A stretch of 64,000 bases of DNA, taken from positions 63,613,567 to 63,677,566 of the forward strand of contig CM057227.1 of assembly GCA_029891385.1 (NCBI GenBank), given 5' to 3'. Positions 22,796 through 32,300 of this stretch are shown here, one piece after another (positions within the stretch are counted from its first letter, which is position 1; each line of letters starts with the position of its first letter). The notes under the pieces are model-generated. The model was not told the origin of the DNA. It saw only the letters and a list, made by a program, of their open reading frames with translations, and did no database searches. This DNA comes from Erythroxylum novogranatense. Its lineage: Eukaryota; Streptophyta; Magnoliopsida; Malpighiales; Erythroxylaceae. A program made the translations under genes and the position numbers.

Positions 22796-23250
22796 TTCTT
22801 CTATGAGAAATGCATTTCTTTTCCTTTAGTAAGAGAATGGTCCATGAAAGCCTGGAAAACCAAAGGGCCGGAGGAGGTGTTCCTAACGAACAACAACCTA
22901 ACACTCTTTAAATTTACCAACCAATCAGTAGTTAGGAAGGTGATGAAGGGAGGGCCATGACATGTGAGGAACCAACCTCTATTCCTGTTACTATGGAAAA
23001 TAGGTTTCAACTTAAAAAGTTTCACAAGATAGAACACCTATTTGGATTAACTTATATGGAATACCTTTGGAATATCGGTCCACCAAAGGAGAATTGGATA
23101 TGCAAGAACTTATGTTAATGTGAAAATTATTAAAAAAAACTCTTTTAAACATAATTCTTATAGCTAGGTTAGGAGAAGAATATATATTGGCTGAGGACTC
23201 CATATGAGTATCTTATCAATGTATACTTAAACAAATTACAGTAGGGAAAA
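22796..23250 (+). pseudogene. LINE ORF1-like (DUF4283) relic, right part
   Basis: Plus-strand reading gives MKAWKTKGPEEVFLTNNNLT, LFKFTNQSVVRKVMKGGP, HVRNQPLFL and, after frameshifts, TPIWINLYGIPLEYRSTKG. This follows the DUF4283 pattern (a Phe-rich strand, 'GPW', 'QPLFL', 'VWIKLxGIPLEYW') found in ORF1 of plant L1-type LINEs and related zinc-knuckle proteins. It starts directly at the copia target duplication, so the copia element jumped into this already or later decayed sequence. Several stops; not functional. Confidence 0.6.
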
Positions 23251-24013
23251 ATGGATTGTAATGAATAAAAGGTTAAAAATGGAAGCTATATTAAGCCAAT
23301 AGGGATGGAACAAGAACATATCAAAAAATAAGCAGAATGTGGGGATGAATCTTCAAATGGAATAAAGCTAGATGTAGGGTAAGGGGAGTATATACGCCAC
23401 TAGGAAACAATAAATAGACTTAGAAGGTATTGTATATGAAGCAAGTACTTGGAATCCAATAATAATCAAACTTCTTTACAACAAGAGGAGGAAATTACTA
23501 ATTCTTTACCTCATTTAGGAAGAGAGAAAGGAGTGGTTAACTAGCAACCTAACTCATCTGAGATAGGAATAGAGAGACAAGTACTGGTTTTAAATTGGTA
23601 AGCAAAAGGAAATCGCTTAGTGTGAAGAAAGTGAGGGAATCCGCTTACCAAATACCCAGTTTTGTTAATTGAAATATAAAATATAAAGGGAAATTCAAAA
23701 CTTAAGGTCATTTCATCATGCTAGAAACAAGTATGGAATTAAAGAATTAGTAAGAAGATGCGAAAAGATTAATACGCATAGTGGAAGGAACAAATAAAAA
23801 AATCAAAAGCTAAACTCTCTGCAATGATATTTAGTGATAAAGGAAGGAAAGTTTGGGCTCTTCACACTTTGACCTTTAGAAAAACAAAGACTTACTTGTC
23901 CCTCATGTGCAAACCAATGCGGTGCCTTATTAGTTACAATTTTTGTAACTTTATGATAGGTGTAGTTTATACTATGTTTTGATAGGTGTCATGGTGTGTT
24001 TATAGGTGTTAAT
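23251..24013. other. Unassigned sequence
   Basis: AT-rich, full of stops in all frames. It may contain further LINE-derived sequence, but nothing recognisable could be supported. Confidence 0.35.
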
Positions 24014-24015
24014 TA

Positions 24016-24039
24016 CAGTAAAACCTCTATAAATTAATA
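24016..24039 (+). repeat. Left terminal inverted repeat of the pogo-like element
   Basis: CAGTAAAACCTCTATAAATT continuing AATA; pairs with 25841-25864. Preceded by TA. Confidence 0.85.
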
Positions 24040-24309
24040 TTGTTGGTATCATGATATTTATTATTTTATAGAGATATTAATTAACCGATAAATTAATATT
24101 TATTAATTTAAAGAGATTTTGTAATTGATTGAAGTTAAATTTTGATTATATCAAAAGCATTGTATCTTAGAAAAAATCATGTTTCATATTAATTGAATGA
24201 ATCTAAAACATAGATTCATTGCTCATAATATTAATGAAAACTAATAAATAATGTTCATTGTTTTTTAATAATTAAGTATTATTCATTGTATTTTTACTAA
24301 AAACATTCA

Positions 24310-25669
24310 ATGTACATATGTACATATATCAAGAGGCACAAACCAACAAAATTTCTAGATATGGAGAAGGTTGTTTATGAGTGGTTTCTCCAATACCAAG
24401 ATCGTATGAATATGACCGGAGAGCTAATTTTGGAGAAGGCAAGAGATACAGTGAAACTTTTATACCCTCAACAAGATTCTGAGCACAAATTTTCTCAAGG
24501 TTGGCTTGAGAAATTCAAGCTATGACATGGTATCAAGTCATTTCGTCGTTTCGGAGAGAGTGGTTCGGTTGATATACAAGACATGGAGAAGCAATTGGAG
24601 TCTATAAGGGAAAAAATAGATAAGTTCCCTATGAAAGATGTTTTTAATATAGATGAAATTGGTTTGTTTTATAGGTTACAAGCTGATCATTCTCTTGCTA
24701 CGAAGCAACTTGAAGGAAGAAAACAAGACAAAAGAAAGGCTAACAGTTGTTATTTGTTCCAATGAGGATGGCTCAGAAAAAATCCCTTTATGGATTATTG
24801 GAAAATATGCAAAGCCACGTTGTTTCAAGAATGTCAACATGAATAGCTTGAATTGTCACTACCGTGCCAACAAAAGAGCTTGGATGACAAGTGTGCTCTT
24901 TGATGAATATATCTGTTGGTTTGATAAAAAAAATGCATGCTAGAAGAATTTTGTTTGTGGTAGATAATTTTCCAGCACATCCAAGATGTATTGAAGGGTT
25001 AAATAATGTTGAGTTGTTCTTCTTGACACCCAACATGACATAAAAAATTCAACCTTGTGATGTTGGAATAATAAGAGCTTTCAAGATGCACTATCATAGG
25101 AGATTTTACCATAGGATTTTAGAAGGTTATGAGTTGGGACAATCTAATCTAAGTAAGATTAATGTTTTGGATGCTATCAATCTTGCAGTCTCAGCTTGGA
25201 AAGTTAATGTTCAGCGAGAGACAATAGCAAATTGTTTTCGATACTGTAAAATTCATTCAGGGGATGAAGTTTGAAGGAATTTAGATGAACACACTTGTGA
25301 AAACGACATTCATGAACTTGAGCTCATGATTAATGATCTCAACTATTGCAATAAAATGGATGTCAATAGCCTATTGGATTATCCCGGTGAAAATGATACA
25401 TGTTCAGAGGTCCAGAGCTTAGAAGAAATTGTGGCTACTATCCTTGAAAATAATGTTGATGATGAAGTTGAAGACGATACAGTACCTTTGGAACTAGTTA
25501 CGCATAAGGAAGCACTTATCGCGTCTAGAACTCTTCACAATTTTTTGGTGGAGTTCGACAACACCAGAAATTTTAGATGCAATAAGAAAAGTTAGAGATG
25601 AGCTCCAACTAGACTTACATTTTATGAAAAAACAAACAACACTAGAATCATATTTCACTAAATTGTCTT
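24310..25669 (+). pseudogene. pogo/CENP-B-type transposase (broken)
   Basis: From 24340 the sequence encodes the second DNA-binding helix-turn-helix of the CENP-B family (KFLDMEKVVYEWFLQYQDRM, FSQGWLEKFK), then a stop near 24523. The DDE_1 catalytic core follows in two frames: first Asp in VFNIDEIGLFYRL (24636-24680), second Asp in ILFVVDNFPAHPRCIEGL (24948-25000), third Asp in KIQPCDVGIIRAFKMHY (25047-25097). The conserved tail is KINVLDAINLAVSAW and NCFRYCKIHSGDE. A C-terminal acidic region ends near 25600. The N-terminal CENP-B box is not visible. At least one frameshift (~24750) and four stops. Confidence 0.87.
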
Positions 25670-25840
25670 AGTTATATTTGTGTAAGTTTATATAATTATT
25701 AATTTATGATATTAATGGGACCCTATATTTACATAGGGGTATTTTGAAAATATATTATCTTATTATCTTATCAAAATTTGTTAAATTTTTAACTGGCCCA
25801 AGTTGGGATATTATCTTAGAGAGTTTATTAATTTACCAAG

Positions 25841-25864
25841 TATCAATTTGAAGAGGTTCTACTA
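25841..25864 (+). repeat. Right terminal inverted repeat of the pogo-like element
   Basis: Ends in GGTTCTACTA followed by TA. As reverse complement it matches the left TIR with a few substitutions. Confidence 0.85.
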
Positions 25865-25866
25865 TA

Positions 25867-26205
25867 GATGATTGTCACATATATAGGCTTAAAATTGTGG
25901 TAATGAGAGTATTTGTTTATGTTCTAAGTGTTTGTGTAGTTTAGAGCATGATTTCGATCTTAATTTTATATTTTGTGAGGTGTGATGTGTTTGTTAGTGG
26001 TGGAAATCGGATAATCAAAGAATAAAGAAGTTAGACGTGAATGGAGCTACATGGGCAAGGTCACAATCGTGAATCAAACTGTGCATCTTCAAGCAAACCT
26101 AATTTTTCATATTAATGGACATATGAGTGGCCAAAAAAATGGGAAATTGTTTTTAGAACACGAAGAGAGGCAGAGCACATACTTAATTGGAATCTATGGA
26201 GGGTC
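25867..26205. other. Unassigned sequence
   Basis: Short stop-rich frames only. A plus-strand frame at 26051-26296 overlaps the integrase relic on the other strand and is not considered real. Confidence 0.35.
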
Positions 26206-26640
26206 AATCTTCCTTTTTTCGGTTATCTTTAAGAGGAGTCTATTTTTCCTCTTGGCTACCCGATTCTTTTGTGATGTGTTAACACAAGATGAATAATGAA
26301 CAATTCTTTCTTTTCGAAGGAAAGATGAAAGATTTTGGTTGAAGTAATCTCTTGCATTATCACTTCATAGGTTTTTTTTATTCTTACTCTAAATTGGTTT
26401 TTGATCATTTGGAAAAATCTTTGAAAATTTTCCCCAACTTCAATTTTGTTTTTCATTAAATATAACTAAGTTACTCTTGTACAATCATCTATAAGGTAAC
26501 GCACCACCTTGCCCCTGTAGTGTTTAGAATTCTAAAAGAACATATATCAAATTGCATTAATAAAAAAGGAACCATACTTCTAGTATTACTCAATGGATAA
26601 GAAATACGCTTATGTTTAGCAAGTTCCTAATAAGAATTGT
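26206..26640 (-). pseudogene. Copia integrase relic
   Basis: Minus strand across several frames: ELAKHKRISYPLSN, then RILNTTGARWCVTL (catalytic core start), MKNKIEVGENFQRFFQMIKN, and SSCVNTSQKNRVAKRKNRLL, which matches the conserved '[13 protein letters not shown]' block carrying the last catalytic Glu, here Lys. Inactive. Confidence 0.7.
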
Positions 26641-27126
26641 CCTTTATATACTTATGAAGTAAAATCATTTGATCATATCTTTTTTAAGTTTTTTCACACA
26701 AGTCAGCTATGAAGAAAATTTATCAACTTATTTGATCTATATGATAGAAGTCTCACCTGGTTGGAATGTTTATCTTAGATTATGGGTTTGAAATGGAAGA
26801 GTAAGGACTATTGCAAGATGTTTAGGGCTAGTTTAGCTATGCTAGTTCATTATGTTTGGATGATGAAAAACACCAAGTTATTTGAAAAATCTTAATAATT
26901 CAACAAATTCACCTGGATGAGATTTTACCTCAAGTTTAGATTGAAGATTGTGACATTCATCTCAACTTGATTAATAGCTTCTCTTAGAATTAACAATCCT
27001 TCATATATATTATCTTAATATGTCGTTTGTTGTTATGTTATATTCCAGTTGTTAGGGATGAATTTCATTTCTCTTTGTAATGTCCACCTTTTTTCTAAAT
27101 GAATAAATTACTTATTTTTCAAAAAA
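26641..27126 (+). mobile_element. 5'-truncated LINE, 3' end
   Basis: The stretch reads, with breaks, like the C-terminal end of an L1-type ORF2 (RASLAMLVHYVWMMKNTKLF). An AT-rich tail with TGAATAAATT and an A-run at 27119-27125 follow. It sits between the gag-pre-integrase and integrase halves of the copia relic, in opposite orientation. The start is approximate; no clear target duplication was found, although TCACACA occurs on both sides. Confidence 0.5.
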
Positions 27127-27493
27127 ACAAATCACACACATCATAATGCAAACTACTCATTTTAACATTTTTAAATAACAATGGAAACATAGTTTTGAGC
27201 AAACTAAATGGTGGATAACAAACATGATAATAGTGGAGCCAAATGTCCTCTTTATTAGTAGAATAACTAGATAGATAAAACTTTGAAAGGGAGTAATTTT
27301 TGTCTTCCTTAGTATCACGAATATAAAGACCATTCCTTTCTTTAGCAATCCTAATCATCTTCCCTGAGACCATATCCTTCAAAATGCAATCTACAGGATA
27401 AAAACTCACTTTGCAATTCAAGTCACATGTAATTTGTTTTATAGATGAAAGATTGATAACTAATCTAGGAACATATAGGACATCTTTTAACAT
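27119..27493 (-). pseudogene. Copia gag-pre-integrase relic
   Basis: An open 124-codon stretch with LKDVLYVPRLVINLSSIKQI, the conserved strand after the protease in copia polyproteins, then DIWLHYYHVCYPPFSLLKTM, a decayed 'WHxRLGHPS' zinc-binding motif. Shortly upstream (~27610-27690) WIINLGATNHM is the protease site, with the catalytic DSG changed to NLG. Confidence 0.75.
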
Positions 27494-27842
27494 AATTATG
27501 GAAGTGATAGGAATAATTCCCTGACCTACAATAGTAGTAAAAGTTCAATCTATAATTTTGAATTTTTTTTGTTGCTAGGAAAAGGTTTATATGATGTAAA
27601 AGGCTGATGTGGGAAAACCATATGGTTGGTAGCACCCAAATTTATTATCCAAGTACTATTTTGGACAGAAAAAGAGGCACTAAAAGAACCAAAATTAGAA
27701 AACTAACCTGATTAAGCCAAAAGCAAGAGCTCTTAAGTTTCTCGGCTGATTTCCATATGGACTTTTAACTTTTCTATCTCTCTCCTACGAGTTTGCAAAT
27801 CATTTTGATTTGACTGTTCATTAGGAACAACTTCAGCATTTG

Positions 27843-28620
27843 TCATATGTGCCCATCATCTAGACTGTCCACCATGATTAAGTCCCTTTCCCCTAACATT
27901 GGAAGGCTTTCCATGGAGTTTCCAATAAGTATCCTTGGTTTGACACGTCTTCTTGCAGTAAGTGCACTAGACCCCTTCTCAGTTTGGTTGTTTCTCCCTT
28001 TTATTGGCGTCAATACTATATCCATCCTTGGTGGAATTCATAAATGATCCTTGATTTATTGGATTTTCAATCATCATTCCTCGATAACTCTCTTCGACGT
28101 ATATTATAGGGGAAAAAAATACCCTCAAAAGATAGGAGAACTTCTTTCCCAAGAACTTGAACTCTAACTTAGTCAAATCTGGGTTGAGGCTTGTTAGAAA
28201 TTCAAAGATTCTCTCTTTTTCCCTAAACTTCTGCAACATTACAACATCTTCCCCACACTTAATTTTAAAATTTTTCTAGTAATACAATTCAAGCCATAAG
28301 CTTTTCATACTACAATAATACTCAATGACCAAAAGGTTACTAGTTTTGTGGTATTGATTTTAGTTTGAACCTTATAAATTACCATAGCATCTTGCATTTT
28401 TAAAAACGCTTGACAAACCGCTTTTAAAATTTCTCTTGCAATTGTCAAAAACATACAGGTCCGGCTCACTTCAAGTGTCAGGTTTCCAAAACATAGAGTC
28501 TTCTTCATCACATTTTGCAAACGTAACATTTTCAACGAGAGGTCCAGTTCCCATAAGATAGCTCAATTTTCCTTTGAGAAAGGTTTCAACAACTTGAGAC
28601 CATTGAAGATAAATTTAGCC
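27843..28620 (-). pseudogene. Copia gag relic
   Basis: Fragments in several frames resemble the UBN2-type gag: KERIFEFLTSLNPDL (28170-28210), then a knuckle-like CKKTCQTKDTYWKLHGKPSN near 27930. Earlier gag pieces occur at 28305-28535. No continuous frame remains. Confidence 0.6.
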
Positions 28621-28660
28621 ACTGAGCCGATAAGAAGATTGTATTAATTTTTTTTTGGAC

Positions 28661-29343
28661 TGAACTAGTGTATCAGCCCCATTATTGGTACTAATAATAG
28701 TAGATTGACTCTCAAATGACTCCAAATGTATATTTCCAACTCAAACATTAACATTATATCATCAATAGAAATTCTTAAAAATAAACTAAACTAAATAAAA
28801 CATATTCTATTCTATTTTTTTATCTATTTTATTCCTATAAAATCACCATTTCATTCTTTATTTATTCTTATACGTCCTGTAAGGTTTTTCTCACGGCACC
28901 AAAACCTTGTATGCATAAAACATTCTCAATGATCAATTTTCAAAATTTGTTAGAAATTTGATGTACTGAATATTCACTTAAATGGATTGGTGGGCCGCTC
29001 CAGATAATCTCTTGCACAACCAAAGTATGATTTACAAAATAATCAATAAAAAATCAACAAAGGGCATCTTGCAACTGATACAGCAAACTCAGATAGGTAC
29101 ATGAGAAAGAAAACATTCTGTTCTTTGTAAATGTAGATTACAACTGCAAAGGCAACTTACTAAATGCCAGTTCATGACAAAAAGAGAAAGGAAACGTAAA
29201 ACGTCATATTAAGCCTTGTCCAAAGTACAAAAAGCAGACAAACTATACATATTTGGTAAAGCCCTAGAAGAAAATGATGCATTGCGACATGGAAAAGGAC
29301 AACAATTTCCAGAATCTGAATCAGTATCAGGATTCATCAAACC
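28661..29343. other. 3' flank of the cyanase gene
   Basis: Follows the cyanase stop on the minus strand, so the first few hundred bases probably include the 3' UTR. No coding match. No convincing polyadenylation signal could be singled out in this AT-rich sequence. Confidence 0.4.
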
Positions 29344-29382
29344 TTATTGTTGCCTTGGCCTTGAAACCATATGCTGTGTCTT
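29344..29382 (-). CDS. CYN: Cyanase exon 4 (terminal, 39 nt)
   Basis: Encodes [12 protein letters not shown] and TAA. Preceded by TTTCAAATTGCAG, a good acceptor, and in phase 0 like the donor of exon 3. Plant cyanases end with a related MVSR-containing tail. It is short, so the assignment depends on this match, correct phase and strand. Confidence 0.82.
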   Translation of the reverse strand, partial: KTQHMVSRPRQQ

Positions 29383-32300
29383 CTGCAATTTGAAATTAGA
29401 GAATTGAGGAAAGAAATTTAATTATGCACACAAAAGCTTTGAATAACATTCTCTACCATTGTGCCATAAGGCATGATGTTAACATTGATATGATATATTC
29501 AGATGATCTACAAAACATCTTGCGTAAATACAACAAACTTCCACATTGGTTACAGCCTGCTGCAAATCGGCTCTATAATTAGCGTAGAAGAAAGCCCTCA
29601 TGACAGAACTCTCTGGTTATCATATTTACACCTTCAAAGAATGTACTTAACTATATCAAAAATCCAACCTTCGAAAAATGAAAATTGTCAAACTACCCTA
29701 TGCAACGTCATGCCGGCTTCCTGTGATCTATTTGAAGTCACCTAGTCCACAAGTCCATAATTTAATACAAGTCTTGACAGAAGGCAACTACAGTTCATAC
29801 AATTCTATGGAACACAAGATGTGGAATACTAGTTGTTTAAATGTAAAAAATTATCTCAACCATGTGAGATCGTGAGCTAATAATTACTGAAAAATGTGAG
29901 CCATAACCCTCTTCTCTTGTCTCTCCTATGCGTATTACAGAACCCTAAGATGTAAGCAAACTTGGCACCTTTTGTACGTGCAACAGAAGAAACAAACTTG
30001 GTAAAATAATTTTGAGTATTATATATCCAGTATCTAAATATAGGTTAATCTGTGTCTAACTCAGTGCCTTAATGTTTTTTCTTTTGGTATCGGTCTATTT
30101 GTACCTCTTTTTCCCTTGTATATCCCCACCCATCAGCCCCAAACCGCAAACAGCAAACCGTGAACTCCCTTCTTTCTCGGAAAAAAATAAAATCACAATA
30201 AAAACAGAGAGAAAAAGGGAAACACATATAGATGATTATTGATTCTGTCAAGGGATGGACAACCCTGAAGGAACCTTGAATAGAACATGTGGGAATATGA
30301 CGATCTCATGAATCAAAATAGATTGTAGAAATATCCTTTTCAACTTTTGCACTTTGTCACACTGGGTCCTTAGATGATAGAACAAGAACTGTAGCCCGTG
30401 AGAAAAGAACTGAAAATTTTTCTTATGCACTGGATACACAAAGATGCCGGGAGAAACTACTAAAGTGTCATCCCAGGAATCAACAGCTTGGTATATTTAC
30501 CCACTTTCAAGGTTTGAGATTTGAAGATATTGAGCAAGCTACGAAGGAGCAGCTGATCCATTGATAGAGGTTAAAGCAATTCTAATCGGCGAAGGATCAA
30601 ATATAGATGGAGATTAGCCGAAAAATAGGATTATTAAAGCAAGCTATATTAACTGACGAACAAGAAATTTATATTGTTGCGGTATGAACAGGTTATTCCA
30701 GTTTACATATATATGGCTACATAAGGCATTTAAACTAGGGAATTGCAGCTATAAATCTTCCTAAACTCCTTGAATAAAACCTTTAATTCCTATGTTTACA
30801 GCCTAAAATAAATCCAGAATATTCTAATATTCTAATCTAGAATATTCTTCTAGAAAATTTCCTAATCCAGCACTTCCCCCAAATTGGCTTATAAATGTCT
30901 TCCATTGCCAGCTTGTTTATTAGAACGTCAAATTGTTTTTTTCAGCATACCTTTGGTGAGTATATCAGTCTCTTGTTACGAGGTAGGAACATAAGGAAGA
31001 AAAATTAGTCCACTTTCAAGTTTCTCCTTGATAAATTATTTATCAATTTCAATATGGTTAGTCCAGGTCGAAAACCAGCTCTCTAGTAGTTAGGGTATGG
31101 CTGCGTACTTCTTGACCTTTTAAGACCTTGCAGCTCAACAGGACTTTTACTGAGATATTGCTGTTGTAATATTCTTAGTCCAATCATGAAGCATCAGATT
31201 ATGAGCAATTGAAATGATAAATTTGTTAACAAACTCTTGTAGGAAGTTACACAGAAAACTTTAAATCTTCTAATAATTTTTTAATCCACATAGGTTCACC
31301 AATCTCATGTGCAAAGGATCAAAAGTTTGCAATATTTTGCATCTTGCTTCTCCAAGAAACTAGATTTCCTCTAAAAAATGAGCAATATCCAAATGTTGAT
31401 TGCTATCACTTTTACTACCAGCCTAGTTAGCATTAGTATAGACTTCCACCTAAAAGTGATGACATTTTTTAAACATGAACCCCTTTCCAAGAGGTCCTTT
31501 TAAATACTTGAGTATTTTATAGGCACCTTCAAAGTGTTCACAGCCTGGGGTATGCATGGAGTGACTTATCGTGCTTACAGGTACGGATGGATGTATATAG
31601 CCAAGACTTGCTCTCAAATTTTTGAAGAACCAGGTTGTGATACACCTGCAAGTCTAGTTGTGGTGCTTGTTTGGGAGGCCCTAAAGACACTTATGCATGT
31701 ACGAAAAGGTAGTATTTTGTTCATCATTGCAACTTTTTTTCATGGTAATTGTAAATTGATATAAACAAGAAAATTTGTCATATTGCTGTGGAATGTAGGA
31801 GTATTCCATTTTAAATATATATAGCTACATAAGACATCTAAACTAGAAAATTATAACTAGGAAATTACAGCTATAAATTTTCCTAAAATCGTTAATTAAA
31901 GCAGTAAATTCCTATATTTAGAGCTTAGAATAAATTTAGAATAATATAAAAGAATATTTCCTAGAATAAATTGAGAACATTTCCTGATCTCACATGTACA
32001 AATGTGATTATTTTTCCTTTTAGTTAACCAACATATCCACTATATAGAATATACCTTGTTCCTTTTGGTCCTTCTTGTTAAACGTCCTTTGCACTTTTCC
32101 TTTTTAAGCTAATGGTATATCCTCTGATACCAAATTTGTTTCTTTTCCTCTTCAGGTAACTCTCAATGGCAGAATCCAGCTTGCTCAAGGCCTCTCCAAC
32201 AACCAAACTTCTAGTTATATCTCCCTCATCATTCTTTTCACTATGCCAACCATCCACGATCAGTCTAATGTAAGCCTTATTGATTCTGCTTCTATCAACT

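Larger units (their letters stand above)
24016..25864 (+). mobile_element. pogo-like DNA transposon (Tc1/mariner superfamily)
   Basis: Left end CAGTAAAACCTCTATAAATT and right end (reverse complement) TAGTAGAACCTCTTCAAATT form ~24-bp terminal inverted repeats, flanked by TA on both sides (24014-24015, 25865-25866), the target duplication of the superfamily. The interior encodes a CENP-B/DDE_1-type transposase. The terminal sequence resembles the Emigrant/Lemi1 group of plant pogo elements, as I recall it. Length 1849 bp. The transposase is broken, so this copy could only move in trans. Confidence 0.88.
26206..28660 (-). mobile_element. Old Ty1/copia relic, minus strand
   Basis: From high to low coordinates: gag fragments, a CCHC-like knuckle, protease, gag-pre-integrase and integrase, all degenerate. 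RT, RNase H and LTRs are not found. The integrase and gag-pre-integrase parts are separated by a LINE insertion of the opposite strand. The left boundary near 26206 is where the integrase match fades. Confidence 0.7.
30675..31994 (-). mobile_element. Internally deleted Ty1/copia element in cyanase intron 3
   Basis: Two related ~200-bp LTRs (30675-30872 and 31784-~31994) flank ~0.9 kb that encodes only the end of RT and RNase H on the minus strand. Same orientation as cyanase. LTRs are clearly diverged, so the insertion is old. No matching target duplication was found. Confidence 0.75.

Noticed and set aside
32127..32141. Primer-binding-site-like TTGGTATCAGAGG on the minus strand
   Set aside because: No LTR pair and no copia gag next to it; lies within an unassigned frame.
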